DNA of 17,472 nt from Bacilli bacterium (GCA_028684735.1 JAQUFI010000024.1:1-17472), one strand, 5' to 3'. Shown: positions 7,715 through 16,357, numbered from the stretch's first letter. Notes: a model not told the origin generated them from the sequence alone. A program made the numbers and translations.

Positions 7715-7965
7715 TGAAAAAAAGAGCATTACCACCTAACATATTATTAAACATACTTAATCAAGAATGGGCTTCTTACCAAGATATAATGGCTCTTGGT
7801 AGAATGGGAATTAGTAAAGCCTCATTTATAAAAAAGGATATTCACAGAAAACTAAAGGACGAGGGGTATGATTTATCTAATCATAAGGTACCTATGCAAG
7901 TTGTTATAAAACGTTTGAGAATTAATGTGGATCGTTTGAAGCAACAAGCTACTAATACTAAATAA
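7714..7965 (+). CDS. DUF3173/excisionase-like small DNA-binding protein
   Basis: An 83-residue basic protein. The segment SYQDIMALGRMGISKASF, then KLKDEGYDLSNHKVPMQV, follows the plan of DUF3173 proteins: a helix-turn-helix starting D-L/I-M-x-L-G, a basic helix, then a Gly-Tyr turn leading to VP and a last helix. DUF3173 genes characteristically sit just before tyrosine integrases of conjugative and genomic islands and are regarded as excisionase-like. Here the integrase begins 109 bases downstream on the same strand. The start is fixed by AAGGAGA and the TAATG junction with the preceding gene. I identified it by recall of the family pattern, so the family name is likely rather than certain; a general small HTH regulator is the alternative. 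Confidence 0.65.
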   Translation: MKKRALPPNILLNILNQEWASYQDIMALGRMGISKASFIKKDIHRKLKDEGYDLSNHKVPMQVVIKRLRINVDRLKQQATNTK

Positions 7966-7970
7966 AAGGG

Positions 7971-7994
7971 TTCTAACAATTTGTTAGAATTTTT
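7971..7994 (+). terminator. Weak hairpin with T-run between excisionase-like gene and integrase
   Basis: TTCTAACA (7971-7978) pairs with TGTTAGAA (7982-7989) around a three-base loop, followed by five T (7990-7994). The stem is mostly A-T. It may be a weak terminator or attenuator lowering readthrough into the integrase gene; the same perfect inverted repeat could instead bind a protein. Confidence 0.45.
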
Positions 7995-8074
7995 AAATGT
8001 GCTAGTTTCTTTATTTATAGGGCTCTTTTTTACTTGATAACACGTTAATATTAATATGTAAGGAGTGATTCTAA

Positions 8075-9061
8075 TTGATTAAAGAAGCTAGTAGTCTTCA
8101 AAGTATTACTATATATGAAGATAAACAGAATCTAAATCCAAAGTTAGATACTAATTTTATTTTAGAAGATTATAAACACAATATAGATGTTGAAGATGAA
8201 ACTAAAAAGACCTATTTATATGTAATTAGCTATTTCATTGATTGGCTTAATGATAATAATATTGAAATAGTAAACAGAGAGGTAATGTTAGACTATAAGA
8301 AGTATTTAAAAAAGAAATTTACTTCAAACTGCACAGTTAACCAATATCTAGCTGGAGTAAGATCATTATTCAAACATTTAGAAACTTTAGGTATAAATAA
8401 TGTGATGTCCACAATTAAAGGATTAAAACAAAGTAAAAATCATAAAAGACTACCACTTACTAAGGAACAGTCATTAAATATTCAAGATAATCTAATGCGA
8501 GATACTTTGCTTGAAAAAAGGGATTATGCAATTTATCAATTATGTTTAAGAAATGGTTTAAGGGAAATAGAATTACATCGTGCCAATGTAGAAGATATAG
8601 ACGTTAGAAATAATGAACATATATTATACCTTCAAGGTAAATTCGAAACCGATAAAAGCACTTATATAGTTTTATGTGCAACAGTCATGGAAGGACTAAA
8701 TGATTATTTACATGCCAGAGGTAATTATCAACCTAATGAGCCATTATTCATAGGATTAGCCACTAACAAACCTGGTACTAGACTAACTACTCGTAGCATA
8801 CGACGAACTTTAACAAAAATGCTTGTTGATAATAATTGTAAGAATAAAAGAATTACCCCTCATAGTTTGAGACATAGCGCCATCACCAATTTATCTAAAG
8901 CAACTAATAATAATGTTATGCAGGCAAAAATATTTGCTAGACATGCTGATATATCTTCAACAATGATCTATATAGCCGAAGAAGAACGAGCTATAAATGC
9001 TCCAGAAAAACTATTAGAGAAATATCTTAATGATCGAGAGCTTGAAACCACTGCAATTTAA
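8075..9061 (+). CDS. Tyrosine recombinase / integrase
   Basis: A 328-residue phage-type integrase. Residues about 27-120 form the SAM-like core-binding domain (FILEDYKHNIDVEDETKKTY...), and residues 125-325 the catalytic domain. All active-site positions are present: Arg163 (NGLREIEL), Lys189 (LQGKF), His263 and Arg266 (TPHSLRH), His290 (ARHADISS) and the nucleophile Tyr299 (TMIYI). It should therefore be active for site-specific strand exchange. The start is TTG at 8075, chosen because AGGAG sits at 8061-8065 with ideal spacing. It is the last gene of the plus-strand module and is closed by a good terminator. It lacks the N-terminal arm-binding domain typical of lambda-type integrases, so it is XerC/D-like in size; but the excisionase-like neighbour and its position between two inverted operons suggest island mobility rather than chromosome dimer resolution. 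Confidence 0.92.
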   Translation: MIKEASSLQSITIYEDKQNLNPKLDTNFILEDYKHNIDVEDETKKTYLYVISYFIDWLNDNNIEIVNREVMLDYKKYLKKKFTSNCTVNQYLAGVRSLFKHLETLGINNVMSTIKGLKQSKNHKRLPLTKEQSLNIQDNLMRDTLLEKRDYAIYQLCLRNGLREIELHRANVEDIDVRNNEHILYLQGKFETDKSTYIVLCATVMEGLNDYLHARGNYQPNEPLFIGLATNKPGTRLTTRSIRRTLTKMLVDNNCKNKRITPHSLRHSAITNLSKATNNNVMQAKIFARHADISSTMIYIAEEERAINAPEKLLEKYLNDRELETTAI

Positions 9062-9084
9062 AGGCAAAATATAAGCCTTTTTTT
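9060..9084 (+). terminator. Rho-independent terminator of the integrase gene
   Basis: AAAGGC (9060-9065) and GCCTTT (9075-9080) form a 6-bp stem with a nine-base loop. The T-run reaches 9084. The stem begins in the integrase stop codon, so the transcript ends right after the gene and is kept out of the converging fatty-acid operon. On the minus strand the same stem is followed only by a poor T-run. Confidence 0.75.
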
Positions 9085-9113
9085 ACTAGTTAATATCATG
9101 TCCTTTATTACCA

Positions 9114-9162
9114 ATTAAGAGACACCGAATGTCTAAATATTAAAGAATTACCATCTCTTAAT
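9114..9162. repeat. Nested inverted repeats between integrase and acyl ligase genes
   Basis: A 9-bp inverted pair, ATTAAGAGA (9114-9122) and TCTCTTAAT (9154-9162), partly overlaps an inner 5-bp pair, AGACA (9120-9124) and TGTCT (9130-9134). The right arm lies in the last codons of the ligase gene. This could be a hairpin ending the fatty-acid operon, although no T-run follows on the minus strand, or arm/core sites for the adjacent integrase. I found no second copy of this sequence elsewhere in the window to prove an attachment site. Confidence 0.3.
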
Positions 9163-10761
9163 CTTTAATGTTGTAGTTTTAGGAAACTCCTCTTTTTCGA
9201 TTATAAATTTATTAATATGTTTATAACTTGGTAAAGTAGAATTAATATCAGCTATAAACGAAGTAATCTTTTTTTCTATACTTGAATCATTACAATAATC
9301 TGGTTCTAAAACTATATGAGCAATAACTAATAATTTGTTATTATTTTTCTTTCCTTTTACAATTGCTTCTTTAATGTATGGTGAATTAACAATTAATGCT
9401 TCGATTTCTTCAGGATAAATATTTTTGCCATTACTTGATAATATTATGTTTTTTGTTCTTCCAACAATTTTCAAACAACCACTAGGTTTAATATAGCCAA
9501 GATCCCCTGTATGAAACCAGCCATTTTTAATAACTTGCTTATTTAAGAAATCATTATTATAGTATCCAAGCATTACTTGATCGCCCTTAACTATTATTTC
9601 CCCAATGTCAGACTTATCTTTGTTTATAATTTTAATTTCAGTTCCTGCTATTGGAACTCCTACAGAATCTGCATCCTTATAATGTATTCCCCTAGTTGTA
9701 ACTATTGGTGAACATTCAGATAATCCATATCCTTGATGTACACTATATCCAAAATCAGCTAACTTGTTTAGCACGTCTACATCTAATGAAGCAGCCCCAC
9801 AACCTAACATTCTTATTTTACCACCTAAATTTTTGTGGATAGGTTTGAAAAATAGTTTCTTTAGATTAATTTTAAACTTAAGAAAAAAGTTAGATATATT
9901 AATAAGCATATTGATGATTTTTTCTTTGTTCTGTTTCTTGATTTCTTTTTCTATTGAACTACAAATAAACTCTAATATTCTAGGAACAGCCATTATGATA
10001 GTTGGTTGATTTAAATTTATGTCTTTCTTAAAGTTTTTTATTCCTGAATTAAAACAAGCCGAAGCACCACTCGTCATAGGTACCAATATACTAGATACTA
10101 TTTCGTATGTATGGTGAATCGGTAAAACTGAAAAAAATTTATCAGTTACTTTAAGTTCAAACAATTCAGCAGCGCCATATGCGTTAGTAGCAAGATTCTT
10201 CTGTGATAACATAATTATCTTTGATTTTTCAGAAGTGCCAGATGTAAAGATATATGCTACTAAATCATCTTCTTTAACAACTAAATCATTAAAAAATGTG
10301 TTACCAGTAGAAAACTTTTTCTTACCTTTTTCTAAAAGGTCATATATGTTAATTTTTTCTTTTTTATTCATAGAGATATACAATATATCTTTATATGATT
10401 TTTTTATATCAGCAATTTTTTGATTCATATCATCAGAATAAATTATACAATCAATTTTAATTTGTTTTAATGTATTATTTAATTCCTCTATAGTAAGTTC
10501 TTTATCTAATGGAATAGAAATTCCTAAACCACATGATACAGTTAAAAAGGATAATGCCCATTCATAAGAATTGCTTCCGATAATAGCAATGTTTTTACCT
10601 TGTAATTTATATTCAAGCATACCGGCCATTAAACTAATTATTTTATTTTTCAGTTCTTCATATGTATCATATTTATCGAACGACTTATATAATACTGGTC
10701 TATTAGGATATTGTTCAACACTAGTATTTAATAAATCTTTTAAAGTAGTTGTTTTTATCAT
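9148..10761 (-). CDS. AMP-forming long-chain acyl ligase (acyl-CoA or acyl-ACP synthetase)
   Basis: A 537-residue ANL-superfamily enzyme of the long-chain fatty-acid ligase branch. Motifs are the P-loop TSGTSEKSK (173-181, with SEKS in place of the usual TGxP), LPIHHTYE (214-221), GYGLSECSP (345-352), WFHTGDLGY (415-423), GRTKNIILSSNGKNIYPEEIE (434-454) and KTTTLKIKRW, with probable catalytic Lys533. The protein stops directly after that motif. It would adenylate a fatty acid and pass it to CoA or ACP. Its place at the end of the fatty-acid operon, 13 bases after birA with AAGGAG before the ATG, favours recycling or uptake of exogenous fatty acids. An acyl-ACP synthetase feeding this operon's ACP, or a ligase feeding the neighbouring NRPS cassette, are alternatives. 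Cytosolic or membrane-associated; no transmembrane helix is evident. Confidence 0.85.
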   Translation of the reverse strand: MIKTTTLKDLLNTSVEQYPNRPVLYKSFDKYDTYEELKNKIISLMAGMLEYKLQGKNIAIIGSNSYEWALSFLTVSCGLGISIPLDKELTIEELNNTLKQIKIDCIIYSDDMNQKIADIKKSYKDILYISMNKKEKINIYDLLEKGKKKFSTGNTFFNDLVVKEDDLVAYIFTSGTSEKSKIIMLSQKNLATNAYGAAELFELKVTDKFFSVLPIHHTYEIVSSILVPMTSGASACFNSGIKNFKKDINLNQPTIIMAVPRILEFICSSIEKEIKKQNKEKIINMLINISNFFLKFKINLKKLFFKPIHKNLGGKIRMLGCGAASLDVDVLNKLADFGYSVHQGYGLSECSPIVTTRGIHYKDADSVGVPIAGTEIKIINKDKSDIGEIIVKGDQVMLGYYNNDFLNKQVIKNGWFHTGDLGYIKPSGCLKIVGRTKNIILSSNGKNIYPEEIEALIVNSPYIKEAIVKGKKNNNKLLVIAHIVLEPDYCNDSSIEKKITSFIADINSTLPSYKHINKFIIEKEEFPKTTTLKIKRW

Positions 10762-10774
10762 TGCAATTCTCCTT

Positions 10775-11308
10775 CTAATTAAATTCCTTTATAAAATAGT
10801 TTGTTATTTCTTCATATATCTCTTTTGACATATCTATTGGATTATTTTCTTTTTTAGTTTCATTAAATAAGGAAGTAGCAATATCCTTTATTTCCTCATT
10901 AAAGATAGTTTGATTGACATTCATTCCTATTCCAATAACAACGTGTTTTAATTTATTTTCTAATATATTGGTTTCAATTAATATTCCACAAAGTTTTTTA
11001 TCATTTATTAATATATCATTAGGCGCTTTTGTCTTAACATTTAAATTGAATTTAGACCTTAAATAATTACAAACGATTTCTCCAATTGTTACTGATAGAT
11101 TATCTATTTGAGTAACTTCTTTTATTGGATAATATACTATACTCATAATAATGTTTTTATCTTTTTCAGAATACCAGCTTTTCCCTCTAGTTCCTCTTCC
11201 ACAACTTTGTTCTTTAGCAAACACCATAAAAGATTTATCCCTTGATAGTGCTTCATTTTTAGCATAATCATTTGTACTATCAACTACATCTTTTATGATA
11301 ATATTCAT
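10775..11308 (-). CDS. birA: Biotin-protein ligase (monofunctional)
   Basis: About 177 residues of the biotin-protein ligase catalytic core, joining biotin via biotinyl-AMP to the Lys of AccB. Motifs are DSTNDYAK, the biotin/AMP loop GRGTRGKSW (37-45), KAPNDI (94-99, where most relatives have KWPND) and KKLCGILIE, with the conserved Lys at 105. The N-terminal helix-turn-helix repressor domain of E. coli BirA is absent, so it should not regulate transcription, and the C-terminal SH3-like domain is absent or very short. I chose the ATG at 11308 because it forms a TAATG junction with the fabF stop and begins exactly at the family's N-terminus; an in-frame ATG at 11320 would overlap fabF by 13 bases. 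Its location beside the accBC-accDA genes makes functional sense. Confidence 0.88.
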   Translation of the reverse strand: MNIIIKDVVDSTNDYAKNEALSRDKSFMVFAKEQSCGRGTRGKSWYSEKDKNIIMSIVYYPIKEVTQIDNLSVTIGEIVCNYLRSKFNLNVKTKAPNDILINDKKLCGILIETNILENKLKHVVIGIGMNVNQTIFNEEIKDIATSLFNETKKENNPIDMSKEIYEEITNYFIKEFN

Positions 11309-12534
11309 TATTCGCACCATTTCTTAAAAACTAAACATACATTATGTCCCCCAAAACCAAAGGAATTAGATATTGCAATATTAATATCTTTTTTAATAGA
11401 TTTATCAAGCACTATATTTAAGTTGCATTCTTCATCAATTTCTTTAGTATTAATAGTTGGTGTTATTATTCCTTTTTCTAAAGACTTAATTGCCACAATT
11501 GCTTCTACTGCACCACTAGCTGCTAAAAGGTGTCCGATCATTGACTTTGTTGACGAAACAAATGGTTTATCATTTTTAAATACTTTATTTATAGCCTGTG
11601 TTTCTGTTTTATCATTTAACACAGTTGAAGTTCCATGTGCATTTATATAATCAACATCTTCTGGATTAATACCTGCATCTTCTAAAGCTCTTAATATAGA
11701 CATACTACTACTTAATCCCTCATAGTCTGGTGAAACTACATTGTAAGCATCACAATTACTACCATAACCAATTATTTCAGCATATATATGTGCATTTCTT
11801 TTTAAAGCATGTTCTAATTCTTCCATAATAATAACTCCAGAACCTTCACCAATTACAAAGCCAGTTCTATTTTTATCAAAGGGGATACTTGCTTTATTAA
11901 TATCAGTTTCTGTACTAAGTGCTCTCATAGCGGCAAAACCTGCTACTGCAACTGGAGTAATAGCAGCCTCGCTTGCCCCAGCTAATGCTACATTTTCATA
12001 ACCATATTTAATTTTAAGATATGCTTCTCCAATAGAGTTAGCACCACTAGCACATGCTGTAGCAGTTACAACATTACTTCCCTTAGCCCCTAAATCAATT
12101 GCAATCTTTCCAGAAGCCATATTAGGTAAAATAGAAGGTATGCAAAAGGGTGATACTTTACTTGGACCTTTTTCAGCAAAGTCTTTTATGGATTCTTCTA
12201 ATTTTTCCATTCCACCAATACTTGTTGACATATATACTGCAAATCTATTTTTATCAAAATCAGTATCTTCTAACTTACTGTCTTTGTAAGCCTCTAATGC
12301 TGCTATTCTAGCATAGTGGATATGCTTTGAATCAAACTTTAAATCTCTCTTAGATAAAGCAGAGAAGTCTAAATCCTTAACCTCAGCTGCTAGTTTCACA
12401 TTATATTCAGTTGTATCAAATGCACTAAGTCTATCAATGCCATTTTTTCCAGCCACTATACTTTCCCAGAAATCATTTTGGTTATTTCCTAATGGAGTAA
12501 TAGAACCTAAACCTGTTATTACAACTCTCTTCAT
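11308..12534 (-). CDS. fabF: 3-oxoacyl-ACP synthase II (KAS II)
   Basis: A 408-residue elongating condensing enzyme, normal length. It joins malonyl-ACP to acyl-ACP, releasing CO2. The Cys-His-His triad is intact: Cys161 in TATACASGANS, His300 in INAHGTST and His335 in SMIGHLLAAS. The N-terminus RVVITGLGSITPLG is typical. I chose the ATG at 12534 because GGAGG lies 8 bases upstream and the protein then starts as the family does; an in-frame ATG at 12555 would add seven unlikely residues overlapping fabD. It follows fabD by 4 bases in the operon. KAS I and II cannot be separated by eye, but the lack of a second copy and the Gram-positive context favour FabF. Confidence 0.95.
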   Translation of the reverse strand: MKRVVITGLGSITPLGNNQNDFWESIVAGKNGIDRLSAFDTTEYNVKLAAEVKDLDFSALSKRDLKFDSKHIHYARIAALEAYKDSKLEDTDFDKNRFAVYMSTSIGGMEKLEESIKDFAEKGPSKVSPFCIPSILPNMASGKIAIDLGAKGSNVVTATACASGANSIGEAYLKIKYGYENVALAGASEAAITPVAVAGFAAMRALSTETDINKASIPFDKNRTGFVIGEGSGVIIMEELEHALKRNAHIYAEIIGYGSNCDAYNVVSPDYEGLSSSMSILRALEDAGINPEDVDYINAHGTSTVLNDKTETQAINKVFKNDKPFVSSTKSMIGHLLAASGAVEAIVAIKSLEKGIITPTINTKEIDEECNLNIVLDKSIKKDINIAISNSFGFGGHNVCLVFKKWCE

Positions 12535-12538
12535 ATGA

Positions 12539-13456
12539 TTATCCTCCAATTCCATTTATATCATCTAATGTTTCAATATGATTAATTACTACTTTAATTT
12601 TTCTTTCTCTTGCTATGCTTCTAACTATTGAAGTTATACTACTACCAATTCCTACTTCAAAAAATTCTTCTACACCATCATCAATCATATTATTAATGAT
12701 TTGTTCAAATAGAACCGGGGAATATAAATGTTTCCCCAATACTTCTTTTATATTAACATCTTTACTATTACCAGTACAATTATAATAAACTGGTATTCTA
12801 GGATTATTAAAAGTAAAATTATCTAAATATTCAGTATACTCTTTAGAAATACTTTTTAGTAAACTTGAATGAAATGCTCCAAATACATTTAATGGGATAA
12901 TACTTTTTCCACCAGATTCTAAACATAGTTTTTTAAACTCATCTAATGCTTTATTTTCCCCAGTTACTACGATTTGGTTTGGTGAATTATAATTTGCTAT
13001 TTCACATATGCCATAAGCAGTGGCCTTTTCACAACATTCTTTAATTATACTTTTATCAATAGACAATACTGCCATCATACCACTATTAGTATTTTTTAAT
13101 GCTTGAATCATCAAGTCTCCACGTTTTTCCAAAATCTTTATTCCATCATCAATACTAAAAACATTCGCATAACAAAGCGCAGTATATTCACCTAAACTAA
13201 GTCCCGCGCAGTAATCTGCTTCAATATTTCTTTCTTTTAATAATTCAGTTAAAATCATACTTATCACAAATATAGATACTTGTGAAAATTTAGTGTTCTT
13301 TAGTAGTTCCTCATCTTCAAAGCAGACCTTCTTAATATCAAAACTTAAATCTAATTTATCAAACATTTCTTTTGCATAATTATTATTTTGATATAAGTCA
13401 TATCCCATTTTTAAATATTGGGATCCTTGTCCGGTAAATAGAAATGCTTTTTTCAT
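12539..13456 (-). CDS. fabD: Malonyl-CoA:ACP transacylase
   Basis: A 305-residue acyltransferase that moves malonyl from CoA to ACP. FLFTGQGSQ opens the protein, the nucleophile is Ser87 in GLSLGEY, and the partner His is His196 in GAFHSSL. The usual GHSLGE has Leu for His, a variant frequent in Firmicute FabD. GIGSS near the C-terminus is also typical. The ATG overlaps the accDA stop (ATGA) and GAGGTGATG precedes it, so translation is probably coupled to the carboxylase that supplies its malonyl-CoA. It could also serve other malonyl-using carriers, but no polyketide synthase is seen here. Confidence 0.95.
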   Translation of the reverse strand: MKKAFLFTGQGSQYLKMGYDLYQNNNYAKEMFDKLDLSFDIKKVCFEDEELLKNTKFSQVSIFVISMILTELLKERNIEADYCAGLSLGEYTALCYANVFSIDDGIKILEKRGDLMIQALKNTNSGMMAVLSIDKSIIKECCEKATAYGICEIANYNSPNQIVVTGENKALDEFKKLCLESGGKSIIPLNVFGAFHSSLLKSISKEYTEYLDNFTFNNPRIPVYYNCTGNSKDVNIKEVLGKHLYSPVLFEQIINNMIDDGVEEFFEVGIGSSITSIVRSIARERKIKVVINHIETLDDINGIGG

Positions 13457-15039
13457 TCCACATCACCTCTAACAAATTTATCCCAATTTCTAATTTTATT
13501 ATATCTATTTAATAAAAGTCCTCTTTCGGGTATATCAATATACTCTGATAATTTATTTATTATAATATTTCTTACATTTTGAAATACTTTATTATCTTCA
13601 CTTATAATTTCATCTATAAACCCCATATTTAACAAATCAACTGATGTATATCTCATCTCCTGTAATAACTCTTTATTTACTTCTTTTTTCTTAATACTAC
13701 AATATGCCTCAGGTGAGATTACACAATACATTGCGTTTTCTAACATACCAATATAATCAGATATGCTAAGTGCCAAAGCTCCACCACTACATCCTTCGCC
13801 AATTACAAATGATAATACTGGAACTTTAATATTAATAAACTTCTTCATACATTCGGCGATTGCTATAGACTGACCATTATCCTCAGCATGTTTTCCCGGA
13901 TGAGCACCTGGACTATCAATAAAATTAATTATCGGCCTATTAAACTTTTCTGCTTGTTCTATTAATCTAGTAACTTTTCTATATCCTTCTGGACTAGTCA
14001 TACCAAAATTACTTTCCAAGTTTTCTTCTAAATTTCTTCCTTTATTTTGAATGATAACAGTAACAGTTGTTCCATCTATGGAAGTAATACCACCAATTAT
14101 AGAAGGGTCATCATTACTTAATCTATCTCCATGTAGTTCTATAAAATCAGGAAACATATTTAATAAAAAATCTTTTCCTTTATATCTATTTAAATCCCTT
14201 ACATTTGTAAGAATCTCTGTTGAATCTTTTTCTTTAATTTGATGTTTTATTTTCGTTTCTGTTTTTTCGATTTTCTTCTTAGGTTGTTTATGTAACTTTA
14301 AAATTTTAGAAATGCAATTTTTTTGATTATATCTATCTATTACAATATCTATCATTCCGTTTTTCAAGTTATACTCAGTAGTTTGAAAATCATCATCTAA
14401 TTCTTCATTAATGATACTTTCAATTACCTTTTTACCAGCAAAGCCAATAATAGAGTTTGGTTCTGCTATATTTATATCACCAATCAAGGCAAATGAAGCA
14501 CTAACTCCACCTAATGTCGGATTAGTAAGAATCGACAAGTATAGTAAACTAGTTTTTAAATGTTTATCTAATGCTGCTGTTATTTTTGCCATCTGAACAA
14601 GACCTAACATTCCATCTTCAACTCTAACGCCACCACTAGCACTAAAAATCAATAGTGGTAGTTTTTTAGTTGTAGCATATTCAATACATTTAGTTATTTT
14701 TTCGCCAACATAAACACTTAACGTTCCTAACATAAAATAAGAATCCATTACTGCAATTACAACTTTTTCATCATTGATACTACAAGTCCCAGTAATAACA
14801 GCTTTATCCTTATCGTATTCTTCTTTATACTTTAAATAATTAGTTTCTTTTAATTCAAATGGAATAAATGAATTTTCATCAGCAATCAGTTTAATTCTAT
14901 CAGTAGCATTAATTTTATAATGATAGTTACAGCTTTTACACACAAAAAAATCACTACTTATTTCTTGCCCACATTTAGGACATAAGCATTCAGAAGTTCT
15001 TTTATTAATTTCCTGTTTTTTATTTTCTAATTCTATCAT
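13453..15039 (-). CDS. accDA: Acetyl-CoA carboxylase carboxyltransferase, fused beta (AccD) and alpha (AccA) subunits
   Basis: A single 528-residue chain carrying both halves of the carboxyltransferase, which moves carboxyl from biotin on AccB to acetyl-CoA. Residues 1-245 are AccD: a zinc ribbon (C20/C23 and C34/C37), then a crotonase fold with SASGGVRVEDG and NPTLGGVSASFA. A lysine-rich linker (about 246-275, KKKIEKTETKIKHQIKEK) joins AccA, marked by ELHGDRLSNDD (about 300), SPEGYRK, FIDSPGAHPG and IGEGCSGGALA. The long N-terminal helical region of E. coli AccA (about 60 residues) is missing and the linker stands in its place. GAGGT lies before the ATG, 15 bases after accC. In most bacteria these are two genes; fused forms are known in some lineages. 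The frame is uninterrupted, so this is a true fusion. Confidence 0.93.
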   Translation of the reverse strand: MIELENKKQEINKRTSECLCPKCGQEISSDFFVCKSCNYHYKINATDRIKLIADENSFIPFELKETNYLKYKEEYDKDKAVITGTCSINDEKVVIAVMDSYFMLGTLSVYVGEKITKCIEYATTKKLPLLIFSASGGVRVEDGMLGLVQMAKITAALDKHLKTSLLYLSILTNPTLGGVSASFALIGDINIAEPNSIIGFAGKKVIESIINEELDDDFQTTEYNLKNGMIDIVIDRYNQKNCISKILKLHKQPKKKIEKTETKIKHQIKEKDSTEILTNVRDLNRYKGKDFLLNMFPDFIELHGDRLSNDDPSIIGGITSIDGTTVTVIIQNKGRNLEENLESNFGMTSPEGYRKVTRLIEQAEKFNRPIINFIDSPGAHPGKHAEDNGQSIAIAECMKKFINIKVPVLSFVIGEGCSGGALALSISDYIGMLENAMYCVISPEAYCSIKKKEVNKELLQEMRYTSVDLLNMGFIDEIISEDNKVFQNVRNIIINKLSEYIDIPERGLLLNRYNKIRNWDKFVRGDVE

Positions 15040-15054
15040 TGCTACTACCTCAAT

Positions 15055-16353
15055 TTACATTAAACTATAATCACCCTTTATATAATCTTTTCCACTTATA
15101 ATTTTATAATTATATTCAATATCACTCTTAATTCCAGTAATAATTAATTCATCTAAACTATCTTGTATTTTCTTTATTGCTAATTCTCTTGTTTTATCAT
15201 AACTTATTAATTTCATAACCAATGGATCATAATAAGGTTTTATAGAATAACCTTGATATAAATAAGTTTCAACTCTAATATTATTACCAGTAGGGATATT
15301 CAAAAATTTAATTTGTCCTACACTTGGTAAAAAATTATTTTCAACATCAACTGCATTAATTCTACATTCAATAGAGTGTCCTTTAGGAAGATAATCAACT
15401 TCTTTTTCAAGACTATATCCATCAGCTATTATAATTTGTTTTTCTACTAAATCAAGACCAGTAACCATCTCAGTTACAGTATGTTCTACTTGTAATCTTG
15501 CATTTACTTCTAAAAAGTAATAATTATTATTCTTATCAATTATGAACTCTACAGTTCCTAGATTATTATATCTGAAATGCTCAAATATTTTTTTAGCATC
15601 CGACTTTAATTTACTTATTAAGTTTTCATTAATAATAGATGGTGATTCTTCTATTATTTTTTTATTTTGAATTTGTATTGAACAATCTCTTTCTGGTAAA
15701 CAAATAATGTTTCCGAAATTATCAGCCATTAATTGAATTTCAATATGCTTATACGCATCAACTAATTTTTCAATATACATTTCACTGTTATTAAATGCTT
15801 GTTGCATTTCTTTTTGAGATAACTTATATACATCTTCAAACTCTTGTAAGCTACTTATTTTTTTAATTCCTTTGCCACCGCCACCATAACTTGACTTTAA
15901 TAGGAAAGGATAATCAACTTTTTTTACTTTATTCTTAAAATCTTTAATAGTACATCCATTAATAACAGGAATACCTAATTTCTCTACTTTACTCTTAACA
16001 TTAAATTTATTTGATATTGATTTTAAACCCTTTGCAGATGGTCCGATAAAGATTAAATTGTTTTCTTCTATTTTACTAGCAAACTGTTCATTTTCACTTA
16101 AGAAACCATATCCCGGATGTATTGCATCACACTTTGTATTAATAGCTGCCATAACTATATTGTTTATATTTAAATAACTTTCTAATGCTGATTCTTTTCC
16201 AATACAGATAGCTTCATCCGCCATAAAAACATGTAGAGAATCTTTATCACAAGTTGAATATACTGCAACTGTTTTTATTCCCATCTTTTTACATGTTCTT
16301 ATTATTCTAACCGCTATTTCTCCTCGATTTGCAATCAATATTTTCTTTATCAT
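15055..16353 (-). CDS. accC: Acetyl-CoA carboxylase biotin carboxylase subunit
   Basis: A 432-residue ATP-grasp enzyme, slightly shorter than E. coli AccC (449). It carboxylates the biotin of AccB using ATP and bicarbonate. Key elements are ILIANRGEIAVRI at the start, HPGYGFLSEN, Lys153 with the glycine loop YGGGGKG (156-162), the KHIEIQ region with His203, Glu269, and EVNARLQVEHTVTE with Glu282, Asn284 and Arg286. The segment SISNKFNVK replaces the usual MGDK stretch, a small divergence. It begins 4 bases after accB, with AGGATG overlapping the accB TGA stop. Pyruvate or propionyl carboxylase subunits are excluded by length and by the adjoining accB and accDA. Confidence 0.95.
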   Translation of the reverse strand: MIKKILIANRGEIAVRIIRTCKKMGIKTVAVYSTCDKDSLHVFMADEAICIGKESALESYLNINNIVMAAINTKCDAIHPGYGFLSENEQFASKIEENNLIFIGPSAKGLKSISNKFNVKSKVEKLGIPVINGCTIKDFKNKVKKVDYPFLLKSSYGGGGKGIKKISSLQEFEDVYKLSQKEMQQAFNNSEMYIEKLVDAYKHIEIQLMADNFGNIICLPERDCSIQIQNKKIIEESPSIINENLISKLKSDAKKIFEHFRYNNLGTVEFIIDKNNNYYFLEVNARLQVEHTVTEMVTGLDLVEKQIIIADGYSLEKEVDYLPKGHSIECRINAVDVENNFLPSVGQIKFLNIPTGNNIRVETYLYQGYSIKPYYDPLVMKLISYDKTRELAIKKIQDSLDELIITGIKSDIEYNYKIISGKDYIKGDYSLM

Positions 16354-16357
16354 AAAA

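Noticed and set aside
8075..9061. Integrase as the housekeeping XerC/XerD
   Set aside because: The adjoining excisionase-like gene and placement in an inverted module between two operons fit a mobile element better, though size alone would allow Xer.
13191..13202. GLSLGE in FabD as a damaged active site
   Set aside because: The nucleophilic Ser is intact and Leu at that position is common in Firmicute FabD proteins.
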